A stretch of 7,665 nt of DNA from Fimenecus sp051881355 (GCA_051881355.1 JBJEPS010000005.1:1-7665); one strand, 5' to 3'; counted from the first letter of the stretch, positions 1 to 5,498 are shown. Program-made: numbers and translations. Notes: generated by a model not told the origin, from the sequence alone.

Positions 1-339
1 AACCGTCACCGCACGCGCGCGATTGCGCAAAACGGTGGAGAAATTGAAATTCGTTCCAACCGACGCGTTTTTACCCTGATTTCGGAAATTCAGGAGGAAG
101 TACACCGCTTTTCTGTTTCCTATCACAGAAGTAAACATGCGAAACGAAATTTGACGATGTCGCTGACGGAAATTGACGGCGTCGGGGAGGCAACAGCGAA
201 GCTCCTGTTAAAGGAATTTAAAACCATTTCCAAAATCAAAGCGGCAAGCGTCAACGAGCTTTGCGCGGCGGAAGGCATTGGACGAAAAACTGCAGAGAAA
301 ATCTACGTATATTACCATAAAGAGGATGAAAACGAATGA
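1..339 (+). CDS. uvrC: UvrC, excinuclease ABC subunit C (3' end only)
   Basis: Frame 1 is open from the first base to the TGA at 337-339, giving the last 112 residues of a protein whose start lies outside the window. UvrC makes the dual incisions around bulky lesions in nucleotide excision repair, working in the cytoplasm with UvrA and UvrB. The fragment opens with HRTRAI (residues 3-8), which belongs to the end of the RNase H-like endonuclease domain. It continues with LISEIQEEVHRF (26-37), a UvrC signature; from memory its histidine belongs to the catalytic centre for 5' incision. The tail holds two helix-hairpin-helix motifs, seen as IDGVGEATAKLLL and AEGIGRKTAEKI, which bind DNA. The stop overlaps the next start (ATGA at 336-339), so the two genes are probably co-transcribed and translationally coupled. 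Family assignment is firm. Nothing looks broken in the visible part. Confidence 0.95.
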   Translation, partial: NRHRTRAIAQNGGEIEIRSNRRVFTLISEIQEEVHRFSVSYHRSKHAKRNLTMSLTEIDGVGEATAKLLLKEFKTISKIKAASVNELCAAEGIGRKTAEKIYVYYHKEDENE

Positions 340-992
340 AAAAAGCCATCGTATTTGATTTAGACGGAACTTTGTTAAATACATTAGAAGATTTGGCGGA
401 CAGTACCAATTATGCCTTACGTTTGTGCTGTTTTCCGGAACGTACCTTGGAGGAAATACGCTGCTTTGTCGGCAATGGGATTCGCAAGCTCATTGAACGC
501 GCCGTACCGGAGAATGCCCCAAAAGATAAGACTGACGAATGTTTTACCGCCTTTTGCGAACACTATAAGCAAAATATGGAAAATAAAACCGCCGAATATG
601 ACGGCATTTCCGAAATGTTATCGGCCTTGTATGATGCGGGCTACAAAATGGCTATCGTCACAAACAAAGCGGATTTTGCCGCACAGGTGCTTTGTTCGAA
701 ACTGTTCGGGAAATATGTGAAAACCGTGGTCGGCAGTGTGGAAACCCGCCCGAACAAGCCCGCACCCGACGGCGTGTATTTTGCACTCGAAAAAATGGGT
801 GTATCCAAAGAAGAGGCGGTTTTTGTCGGGGACAGTGAAGTGGATATTCTGACGGCGAAAAATGCCGATATTGATGCCGTCGGTGTGCTTTGGGGATTTC
901 GAGACCTTGCCGATTTAGAGGCAGTCGGGGTAAAAATGACTGTAAAAACGATAAAAGAGCTTGAAAATTTACTCTTAAGCTTAAAAAATTGA
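336..992 (+). CDS. HAD-superfamily hydrolase, phosphoglycolate phosphatase-like (Gph type)
   Basis: This 218-residue cytosolic phosphatase shows all four HAD motifs. Motif I is FDLDGT, with nucleophile D8 and acid/base D10. Motif II is the threonine of VTNKAD (T109). Motif III is the lysine of RPNKPAPDG (K141). Motif IV is VGDSEVD (D166, D170) for Mg2+. A helical cap lies between motifs I and II (about residues 15-95), as in subfamily IA. The cap segment VGNGIRKLIERAVP resembles phosphoglycolate phosphatase (Gph), which clears 2-phosphoglycolate formed during repair of oxidised DNA ends. That would suit its position behind uvrC, but substrates cannot be read reliably from HAD sequences. PpaX-like pyrophosphatase or another sugar-phosphate phosphatase remains possible. 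The ATG overlaps the uvrC stop (ATGA), and AGAGG at 321-325 is a plausible ribosome binding site 10 bases upstream. Fold is certain; substrate is inference. Confidence 0.9.
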   Translation: MKKAIVFDLDGTLLNTLEDLADSTNYALRLCCFPERTLEEIRCFVGNGIRKLIERAVPENAPKDKTDECFTAFCEHYKQNMENKTAEYDGISEMLSALYDAGYKMAIVTNKADFAAQVLCSKLFGKYVKTVVGSVETRPNKPAPDGVYFALEKMGVSKEEAVFVGDSEVDILTAKNADIDAVGVLWGFRDLADLEAVGVKMTVKTIKELENLLLSLKN

Positions 993-1030
993 TGATTTTT
1001 GTTGACTTTTGTGCTAAAATAGTAAAGAAT
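989..1030 (+). promoter_or_regulatory. Candidate promoter for the rsmD-coaD unit
   Basis: The gap between the HAD gene and rsmD is AT-rich and has no terminator. It contains an extended -10, TGcTAAAAT (1012-1020), five of six bases matching TATAAT plus the TG motif; its best -35, TTGATG (989-994), sits at a long 20-base spacing. A second reading is TTGACT (1002-1007), 17 bases, AAGAAT (1025-1030). Either would start transcription about 20-35 bases before rsmD. The rsmD ribosome binding site GGAG (1048-1051) lies 8 bases from its ATG. No experiment supports the promoter, and read-through from uvrC is also likely. Confidence 0.4.
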
Positions 1031-1059
1031 ATGTATTGTATGGTTTCGGAGTGTGATTT

Positions 1060-1611
1060 ATGCGCGTCATTACCGGTTCTGCACGCGGCAGAAAATTAAA
1101 AACGCTTGAGGGCGGCGATATTGTGCGTCCGACCACCGACAAAGTCAAAGAAGCGATGTTCAGTATCGTGCATTTTGAATTGGAAAACGCCGTGGTGCTC
1201 GACGCTTTTGCGGGCAGTGGGCAGTTAGGTATTGAGGCGCTCAGCCGCGGCGCACAAAAGGCGTATTTTTTAGATGAAAATAAAAAAGCCGCCGAAGTGG
1301 TGAAAGAGAATTTGAGCACAACGGGGCTTTTTGAGCGTGCAGTCGTGCTCAATGCGGATGCGTTCTCGTTTGTCAGTGCGGCGAGAGAAAAGTTTGATAT
1401 TATATTTTTAGACCCGCCGTATAACAAGGGGATTACACAAAAACTATTGCCGATTTTGGCAGCATGTTGTAACGATAACGCGCTTGTGGTTTGCGAAACC
1501 GATTATACGGAGGAATTGCCCGAAACGGCAGGCGCGCTTTGCCGCTTGCGGGAATATAAGTATTCCAAAACCAAATTGACGACGTACCGAAAGCAAGAGG
1601 AAACTGTATGA
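1060..1611 (+). CDS. rsmD: RsmD, 16S rRNA (guanine-966-N2)-methyltransferase
   Basis: This 183-residue SAM-dependent enzyme methylates N2 of G966 in 16S rRNA during assembly of the small ribosomal subunit. It begins MRVITGSARGRKL, the family's typical N-terminus, followed by RPTTDKVKEAMF (23-34). The SAM-binding loop is LDAFAGSGQLGIEALSRG (47-64). The catalytic motif IV of N2-guanine methyltransferases is DPPY (118-121). The C-terminal YSKTKLTTYR (168-177) also fits the family. Length matches the usual 180-200 residues. The ATG at 1060 is chosen because homologues start at this M-R-V-I and GGAG lies 8 bases upstream. The stop overlaps the coaD start (ATGA, 1608-1611). The rsmD-coaD pairing is widespread in bacteria and supports both calls. 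I see no truncation or unusual residue. Confidence 0.97.
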   Translation: MRVITGSARGRKLKTLEGGDIVRPTTDKVKEAMFSIVHFELENAVVLDAFAGSGQLGIEALSRGAQKAYFLDENKKAAEVVKENLSTTGLFERAVVLNADAFSFVSAAREKFDIIFLDPPYNKGITQKLLPILAACCNDNALVVCETDYTEELPETAGALCRLREYKYSKTKLTTYRKQEETV

Positions 1612-2105
1612 AAACCGTAATTTGTCCCGGTAGCTTTGACCCGGTCACGGTAGGGCATCTCGATATTATTCGCCGCTCTGCTTTGATGTTTGATAAAGTC
1701 ATTGTTTTGGTGATGACCAACTATCATAAAAAGAATACGTATGCTTTTTCTGCGGAAGAACGTGTTGCACTGTTAAAACGCTGTATTTCCTCTTTACCGA
1801 ATGTGGAAGTAGATGCATATGACGGGCTGTTGGCGGATTATGCGCGGCAAAAAGGTGCGGTTGCAGTTGTCAAAGGCTTACGCGCGGTTTCCGATTTTGA
1901 ATATGAATTTCAGCAGGCGCTGACCAACCGCGAGTTGAATAATGAATTGGAAACAGTGTTTGTGACCGCAATGGCGGAAAATATGTTTTTAAGCTCCAGC
2001 GTTGTCAAGCAAGTTTGCGAATTGGGTGGGGACATCAGCACGTTTGTGCCCGCAGAAATTCGTGACGATATAATCAAAAGAATCAGCAGAGGTGACGAAA
2101 AATGA
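1608..2105 (+). CDS. coaD: CoaD, phosphopantetheine adenylyltransferase
   Basis: CoaD transfers AMP from ATP to 4'-phosphopantetheine, giving dephospho-CoA, the penultimate step of coenzyme A synthesis. The 165-residue protein has the expected size (about 160). It begins with PGSFDPVTVGHLDII (7-21), which contains the nucleotidyltransferase signature (T/H)xGH as TVGH (14-17). VKGLRAVSDFEYE (88-100) supplies the phosphopantetheine and phosphate-binding arginine region. NMFLSSSVVKQV (125-136) contains the second conserved motif (S-S-S..VK) that binds the ATP phosphates. Every hallmark is present. AGAGG at 1596-1600 sits 7 bases before the ATG, and the start overlaps the rsmD stop. The stop in turn overlaps the start of the coiled-coil gene (ATGA, 2102-2105), giving a three-gene translationally coupled chain. 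Confidence 0.97.
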   Translation: MKTVICPGSFDPVTVGHLDIIRRSALMFDKVIVLVMTNYHKKNTYAFSAEERVALLKRCISSLPNVEVDAYDGLLADYARQKGAVAVVKGLRAVSDFEYEFQQALTNRELNNELETVFVTAMAENMFLSSSVVKQVCELGGDISTFVPAEIRDDIIKRISRGDEK

Positions 2106-2638
2106 CCATAGAAAGCCTATTGGATGAAATCGAGGACATTCTCGAAGAAGGCAAAAGTGTGCCGTTCACATCGAATTTACTGATTGATGTTGCTGAAATT
2201 AAGCGCGTCATTGAGGATATTCGTTTGAATATGCCGGATGAACTGATGCAGGCGCGGAAGATTGCCTCCGAACGTAAGGAGATTTTGTCGGCGGCACAAA
2301 ACAGTGCAGATGAAATCATTGCAGCGGCGCACAAACGTGCCAAAGAGTTGGTTGAGGAGCACGAAATCACCAAAGGTGCGGAGAGTGCAGCTGCGGATAT
2401 TATGGCGCAGGCACGCACGCAGGCGGGCGAAATTGTCGAAGGTGCACGTGCAACGGCTTCCGAGCTTACCGATCAGGCGCAGAAGTGGGCGAATGATATG
2501 CGTACAAGCGCCGGTGAATATGTAGAGAACATAGTGGCACTTGCCGATGAAACCCTCACCAATTCCGTTAACGAAATTCGCCGTGCACGCCAGTCATTGC
2601 GTGCAGCGGCACAGCATAAGCGTGTGGACAACGGTTAA
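2102..2638 (+). CDS. Alanine-rich coiled-coil protein with F0-b / V-ATPase-stalk-like repeats (hypothetical)
   Basis: No enzyme motif is visible in these 178 residues, and there is no signal peptide or membrane segment. An acidic N-terminal part (about 1-45, with FTSNLLIDVAEIKRVIEDIR) resembles the conserved head of a clostridial family found next to coaD. Databases often label that family 'ATPase' because its stalk resembles ATP synthase b or V-type H/E subunits. From residue 65 the chain is a long helix with 11-residue periodicity: alanines at 65/76 and 69/80, then 104/115/126/137 and 108/119/130. Such hendecads predict a right-handed coiled coil. A DivIVA-like or scaffold role is possible; catalytic ATPase activity is not supported. 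AGAGGTG (2088-2094) lies 7 bases before the ATG, which overlaps the coaD stop. The gene is real, but its function is unknown. Confidence 0.85.
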   Translation: MTIESLLDEIEDILEEGKSVPFTSNLLIDVAEIKRVIEDIRLNMPDELMQARKIASERKEILSAAQNSADEIIAAAHKRAKELVEEHEITKGAESAAADIMAQARTQAGEIVEGARATASELTDQAQKWANDMRTSAGEYVENIVALADETLTNSVNEIRRARQSLRAAAQHKRVDNG

Positions 2639-2650
2639 TCGATTTTCCTA

Positions 2651-2680
2651 TTGCATTTTTTTCACCTCGTCGCATATATA
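2651..2680 (+). promoter_or_regulatory. Weak candidate promoter upstream of the DUF4830 gene
   Basis: TTGCAT (2651-2656) and TATATA (2675-2680) are separated by 18 bases. They match the sigma-A consensus at three and four of six positions, so this is weak. If used, transcription would start near 2687, inside the right arm of the adjacent inverted repeat and about 14 bases before the ATG. The run of seven T at 2656-2662 lies in the spacer. Confidence 0.25.
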
Positions 2681-2695
2681 TGTGTACGAGGTGAA
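2661..2695 (+). promoter_or_regulatory. Inverted repeat enclosing the DUF4830 ribosome binding site
   Basis: The arms TTCACCTCGT (2661-2670) and ACGAGGTGAA (2686-2695) are perfect 10-base reverse complements. The loop can extend the stem by CGCAT/ATGTG with one G-U pair, giving about 15 pairs. The right arm contains AGGTGA (2689-2694), the Shine-Dalgarno site for the ATG at 2701; the left arm is its exact complement. In an RNA that includes both arms the site would be hidden. No T-run follows on either strand, so it is not an intrinsic terminator. A protein-binding DNA operator is the main alternative. Confidence 0.65.
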
Positions 2696-2700
2696 TGTTT

Positions 2701-3210
2701 ATGTTCGTACTTTCCGTGCATAGAAGACAAATCAAAATGGTTATTTTGGTGCTGTGTATTGCTGTGGTTGCCGTGGCTTTCTTTTTTGTCAGCAAACAAG
2801 GTGTAGAGGCAGCGAAAGAAGCGCAAATGAATGTGCGCGCTGATACTGCAGAAGAACGGATTGCCTATTTATCGCAGTTCGGCTGGTCTGTGGAGGCAGA
2901 TCCCGTGGAAGTCAGCGAGGTGATTATCCCCGAGACCTTTGACGACACCTACACCCAATACAACGAATTGCAAAAAGCGCAGGGCTTTGATTTATCTGTC
3001 TATGCCGGGAAACGTGTGAAACGTTGGATTTACCGTGTGACCAATTATCCGGGATATGAAAATCGAGACTGTATTCAGGCAACTTTACTGGTTTACGATG
3101 GGCAGGTCATCGGCGGAGATGTGTGCTCAACGGAGATTGACGGTTTTATGCACGGCTTTGTGAAGGAAGCCACGGCATTTTCGGGGGAGACGACACAAGC
3201 GGCTTCGTAA
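2701..3210 (+). CDS. DUF4830-family membrane-anchored protein
   Basis: I recognise the family but not a function. From the chosen start the protein has 169 residues. A short basic N-terminus (HRRQIK) precedes one hydrophobic segment (about residues 12-31) with no obvious cleavage site, so it is probably a single-pass anchor with the rest outside the membrane. The remainder fits DUF4830, a small Firmicutes domain: RIAYLSQFGW, EVIIPETFDDTYTQYNELQK, QGFDLSVYAGK, RVTNYPG, LLVYDGQVIGGDVCS and EIDGFMHGF appear in the family's order. An in-frame ATG two codons earlier (2695) directly abuts the Shine-Dalgarno AGGTGA (2689-2694), too close for use; the ATG at 2701 has a 6-base spacing and is preferred. 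Its ribosome binding site lies in a hairpin. It sits between the coaD unit and rsuA, which says little about its role. Confidence 0.85.
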   Translation: MFVLSVHRRQIKMVILVLCIAVVAVAFFFVSKQGVEAAKEAQMNVRADTAEERIAYLSQFGWSVEADPVEVSEVIIPETFDDTYTQYNELQKAQGFDLSVYAGKRVKRWIYRVTNYPGYENRDCIQATLLVYDGQVIGGDVCSTEIDGFMHGFVKEATAFSGETTQAAS

Positions 3211-3228
3211 ATATAAAGGACGAAAACT

Positions 3229-3945
3229 ATGCCCAAAGAACGAATTGATAAACTGATTGCGAGTGCAACGACGCTTTCCCGCAAAGAGGTGAAGGCGTTG
3301 TTGCGGCAAAAGCGCGTGACCGTGAACGGTGTAACGGTGACGGACGGCGGCTTTCAAACGGACGGGGCAGAGGATACTGTCACAGTAGACGGCGCACCGT
3401 TTTCTGTAAAACCGCATATATATATCATGCTGAACAAGCCGAAGGGTATTGTTTCCGCAAGCCGTGCGGCAGAAGAAAAAACCGTGGTTGACTTGGTGCC
3501 GGCGCAGTTACAGCGAAGCGGGCTGTTCCCGGCAGGAAGGCTTGATAAAGACACAACAGGATTTGTCTTAATCACGGACGACGGCGATTTTGCGCACCGG
3601 ATTTTATCGCCGAAAAACCATATTCAAAAGACCTATGTTGCACAGTTGGCAAAACCCATTATGCCTACGGAAATCGATATTTTAAAACAGGGTGTTGTTT
3701 TACGCGACGGAACACATCTTTTACCGGCGTCAGTGCAAATTCTCGGCGAAGATGCGCAGACCGTACAAATTCAAATCTGTGAAGGGAAATACCACCAAAT
3801 TAAGCGGATGCTCGCCGCGGTCAATAATCGGGTTACGGCGCTGCACCGTACACATATGGGCGCATTGCAGTTGGATAGGGCACTTGCGCCCGGTGCGTGT
3901 CGGGAGTTGACGGCAGAGGAATTGCAAAAAATATGTGAAGAGTAA
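3229..3945 (+). CDS. rsuA: RsuA-family 16S rRNA pseudouridine synthase
   Basis: This 238-residue enzyme isomerises a specific uridine to pseudouridine in rRNA; for RsuA itself the site is U516 of 16S rRNA. The N-terminal S4 RNA-binding domain (about 1-60) shows RIDKLIASATTLSRKEVK and RVTVNGVTV. The catalytic domain starts at YIMLNKPKGIVSA (65-77). The family motif GRLDKDTTG (103-111) carries the catalytic aspartate D106, followed by LITDDGDFAHRILSP (114-128). Motif EGKYHQIKRM (185-194) and the tail LAPGACRELTAEEL complete the family pattern. GRLDxDTTG followed by TDDG and HRI.SP is closer to RsuA than to RluB or RluF, and length matches RsuA (231 in E. coli). AAAGGA (3215-3220) lies 8 bases before the ATG, 18 bases after the DUF4830 stop. 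The two genes probably share a transcript that ends at the terminator beginning at the rsuA stop. Confidence 0.93.
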   Translation: MPKERIDKLIASATTLSRKEVKALLRQKRVTVNGVTVTDGGFQTDGAEDTVTVDGAPFSVKPHIYIMLNKPKGIVSASRAAEEKTVVDLVPAQLQRSGLFPAGRLDKDTTGFVLITDDGDFAHRILSPKNHIQKTYVAQLAKPIMPTEIDILKQGVVLRDGTHLLPASVQILGEDAQTVQIQICEGKYHQIKRMLAAVNNRVTALHRTHMGALQLDRALAPGACRELTAEELQKICEE

Positions 3946-3988
3946 GAGAAACGGTGTGTATACGGCATTTGCATACCGTTTCTCTTTT
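3944..3988 (+). terminator. Intrinsic terminator after rsuA
   Basis: A perfect 12-base stem, AAGAGAAACGGT (3944-3955) with ACCGTTTCTCTT (3975-3986), extends inward by about five more pairs including two G-U. A TTTT tract at 3985-3988 follows. The left arm begins in the rsuA stop codon. The U tract is short, but position and stem strength fit termination of the upstream unit. Confidence 0.8.
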
Positions 3989-4017
3989 GCACTGCCTGCC
4001 TATTTTCGGCATATACT
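3987..4017 (+). promoter_or_regulatory. Candidate promoter for the DUF3343-aminotransferase unit
   Basis: TATACT (4012-4017) matches five of six bases of the -10 consensus and lies 28 bases before the next ATG, directly after the rsuA terminator, where a new promoter is expected. The best -35, TTGCAC (3987-3992), matches only TTG, and its 19-base spacing is long. The ribosome binding site for the next gene is GGTGG (4034-4038), 7 bases from the ATG. Confidence 0.35.
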
Positions 4018-4045
4018 GTGGTAAGAACAGTTCGGTGGTGTAGCT

Positions 4046-4267
4046 ATGAAAAATGTGACCATAAAGGTAGGCTCCGTAACGTATGCAATGAAAGCAAAAA
4101 ATATTTTACAGCATTACGGTATGCGTGCCAAAGTAATCAAAACCGTCAGCACAAAGAAAAATGAGGGCTGCGGGTACTCGGTTTTGGTAGAAAATCCGAA
4201 ACAAAACATCGGGGAATTGCTGCGGCGTGAGGGAATTGCCGTCAGCGAAATGAAGTGGTCTCAATGA
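4046..4267 (+). CDS. DUF3343 protein, putative sulfur/selenium carrier-like
   Basis: The 73-residue protein fits DUF3343 (Pfam's putative Se/S carrier-like family): a beta-alpha-beta start (VTIKVGSVTYAMKAKNIL), a loop with a single conserved Cys in NEGCGYSVLV (C42 next to glycine), and a C-terminal helix and strand (IGELLRREGIAVSEMK). Members are often encoded beside cysteine-desulfurase-like enzymes and, in some genomes, beside selD and selenium-dependent molybdenum hydroxylase genes. C42 is the likely persulfide or selenide-carrying residue, which is inference. Its stop overlaps the aminotransferase ATG (ATGA, 4264-4267), so the two are translationally coupled and probably act together. GGTGG lies 7 bases upstream of the start. 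No membrane segment or signal peptide is seen. It is a credible small gene despite its length; biochemical function is unproven for the family. Confidence 0.85.
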   Translation: MKNVTIKVGSVTYAMKAKNILQHYGMRAKVIKTVSTKKNEGCGYSVLVENPKQNIGELLRREGIAVSEMKWSQ

Positions 4268-5412
4268 CCTATTTTGACAATGCAGCAACGACGTTTCCGA
4301 AGCCGCAGGCTGTTTTACGCGCCATGCAGACAGCCGCCGTTCGGTACGGAGCAAATCCCGGAAGAGCCGGGCATGCGCTCGCGGTCGAAACGGCGGAACA
4401 GGTGTATAAAGCACGGGAAACCGTTGCCGATTTTTTTGAATTACCGCAATGTGAGAATGTGATTTTTACCAAAAACTGTACAGAGGCGCTGAATACTGCG
4501 ATTAAGGGACTTGCAAAGCGTGGAGGGCATTTTGTTTGCTCCGATTTAGAGCATAATGCCGTGGTAAGACCGCTGGAAGCGCTTCGACTGCAAGGGGTTT
4601 GCACGTGGACTGCTGCTCAAGTCACGGATACGGAAGAGGAAACCGTGGAAAACTTTCGAAAGTGTCTGCGTCCGAACACGATTGCGATTGTCTGCACAGG
4701 TGCATCCAATGTTTTCGGTAAAACGCTGCCGATACAGGCTTTGGCGTCGCTTGCACATCAGCACGGGGTGCTTTTGGTAGCAGATGCGGCACAGACGGCG
4801 GGTATTTTGCCTATATCCATGCAGAAAGACGGAATTGACTTCCTGTGCGCGCCCGGACACAAGGGGTTATACGGTGTAATGGGCACAGGCGTGCTTTTGT
4901 GTAACTGTGAAACGGTGCTCAAACCCTTAACGGAAGGCGGTACGGGAGTGTTGTCTGCACAACTCACACAACCGGAAACCTATCCGGAACGGCTGGAAAG
5001 CGGCACATTGAATGTACCAGGAATACTTGCTGCGGCACAAGGGGTGCGATTTGTAAAAAAACAGGGAACAGAGCATATTTACGACAAGGAAATGCGGCAT
5101 ATGTTAAGAATTGAAGCGGCGCTTCGTGATATAGAGAAAATTGAACTGTATACGGATTTGTCGGCGCAGCCGGCAGGATATGTGCCTTTGTTGTCTTTTA
5201 ATGTGCAAGGCTTGCACAGCGAGGAAACCGCCGCGCGGTTGTCTGAAGCAAATATCGCGGTTCGTGCGGGTCTGCACTGTGCCGGTTTGGCACACAAAAA
5301 GTATCAAACGCTCGAACGCGGTACGGTGCGTATCTGCCCTTCCGTTTTTACAACAGAAAAAGATGTAAATAGTTTATTAAATTCTATATTTAAAATTGCA
5401 AAAAGCGCCTAA
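4264..5412 (+). CDS. Cysteine-desulfurase-like class V aminotransferase (EF2568 / TIGR01977 type)
   Basis: This 382-residue PLP enzyme belongs to the NifS/SufS group, which takes sulfur or selenium from cysteine or selenocysteine. It begins MTYFDNAATTFPKP, the short N-terminus typical of the EF2568-like clade. The PLP stacking histidine is in LEHNAVV (H97), the pyridine-contacting aspartate in VADAAQ (D174, with Q177), and the Schiff-base lysine in GHKGLYG (K200). ESGTLNVPG (245-253) binds cofactor phosphate. GLHCA (336-340) holds C339, at the position of the SufS active-site cysteine, and VRI supplies R356 for the substrate carboxylate. All catalytic residues are present. A GTG three codons earlier (4255) is possible, but the ATG overlapping the DUF3343 stop gives the canonical N-terminus. 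No sufU, iscU, selD or tRNA-thiolation gene is near, so the acceptor may be the DUF3343 protein. Exact substrate is unknown. Confidence 0.92.
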   Translation: MTYFDNAATTFPKPQAVLRAMQTAAVRYGANPGRAGHALAVETAEQVYKARETVADFFELPQCENVIFTKNCTEALNTAIKGLAKRGGHFVCSDLEHNAVVRPLEALRLQGVCTWTAAQVTDTEEETVENFRKCLRPNTIAIVCTGASNVFGKTLPIQALASLAHQHGVLLVADAAQTAGILPISMQKDGIDFLCAPGHKGLYGVMGTGVLLCNCETVLKPLTEGGTGVLSAQLTQPETYPERLESGTLNVPGILAAAQGVRFVKKQGTEHIYDKEMRHMLRIEAALRDIEKIELYTDLSAQPAGYVPLLSFNVQGLHSEETAARLSEANIAVRAGLHCAGLAHKKYQTLERGTVRICPSVFTTEKDVNSLLNSIFKIAKSA

Positions 5413-5424
5413 GTATGATACAAT
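5396..5424 (+). promoter_or_regulatory. Candidate cdaA promoter with extended -10
   Basis: TTGCAA (5396-5401; four of six), a 17-base spacer and TACAAT (5419-5424; five of six) preceded by TG at 5416-5417 make the best sigma-A-like promoter in the window. Predicted start is near 5431, leaving a leader of about 68 bases before cdaA. The -35 lies in the last codons of the aminotransferase gene. The -10 lies within the left arm of the terminator-like repeat that follows. Confidence 0.55.
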
Positions 5425-5480
5425 ATATCGTGATTATATATGTGCAGGGTTCTGCACGTTGCGATATATTGTATTTTTTT
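5418..5480 (+). terminator. Terminator-like inverted repeat between the aminotransferase gene and cdaA
   Basis: ATACAATATATCG (5418-5430) and CGATATATTGTAT (5462-5474) are perfect 13-base reverse complements, followed at once by seven T (5474-5480). Inside is a second hairpin, GTGCAG-GGTT-CTGCAC (5442-5457), extendable by two pairs. The outer stem is AT-rich, so its strength is uncertain, but position after the stop codon (5410-5412) and the T-run suit an intrinsic terminator for the upstream unit. The left arm overlaps the -10 of a candidate cdaA promoter, so RNA started there would lack it. Confidence 0.65.
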
Positions 5481-5498
5481 GTAGAAACGGGTGTTTTT

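Noticed and set aside
975..984. Perfect 10-base palindrome TTAAGCTTAA at the end of the HAD gene
   Set aside because: It is short, lies in coding sequence and has no associated motif. AT-rich palindromes of this size are expected by chance.
1014..1427. 137-residue minus-strand open frame across rsmD
   Set aside because: It lies over a firmly identified gene, matches no family I know and has no convincing start signal. Other minus-strand frames in the window are shadows of the same kind.
2656..2695. Intrinsic terminator at the 2661-2695 hairpin
   Set aside because: The T-run lies before the hairpin on the + strand, and the - strand reads A after it, so neither strand has a stem followed by U.
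2695..2700. ATG at 2695 as the DUF4830 start
   Set aside because: It directly abuts the Shine-Dalgarno sequence; the ATG at 2701 has a workable 6-base spacing.
4010..4017. Sporulation sigma-E type -10 (CATATACT) before the DUF3343 gene
   Set aside because: The -10 differs by one base from the pattern I remember, but nothing resembling the matching -35 is present at the right spacing.
4255..4263. GTG start for the aminotransferase three codons upstream
   Set aside because: The ATG at 4264 gives the family-typical start MTYFDNAATT and a standard ATGA overlap with the preceding gene.
5415..5498. 28-residue N-terminal extension of CdaA from an ATG at 5415
   Set aside because: The extension is encoded by the terminator-like inverted repeat and T-run, has no good ribosome binding site, and is absent from the CdaA N-termini I know. 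The ATG at 5499 with GGGTG fits better.
5425..5498. c-di-AMP (ydaO-type) riboswitch in the cdaA leader
   Set aside because: The leader is far too short and lacks the conserved GA-rich cores; the structure seen is a simple nested hairpin with a T-run.
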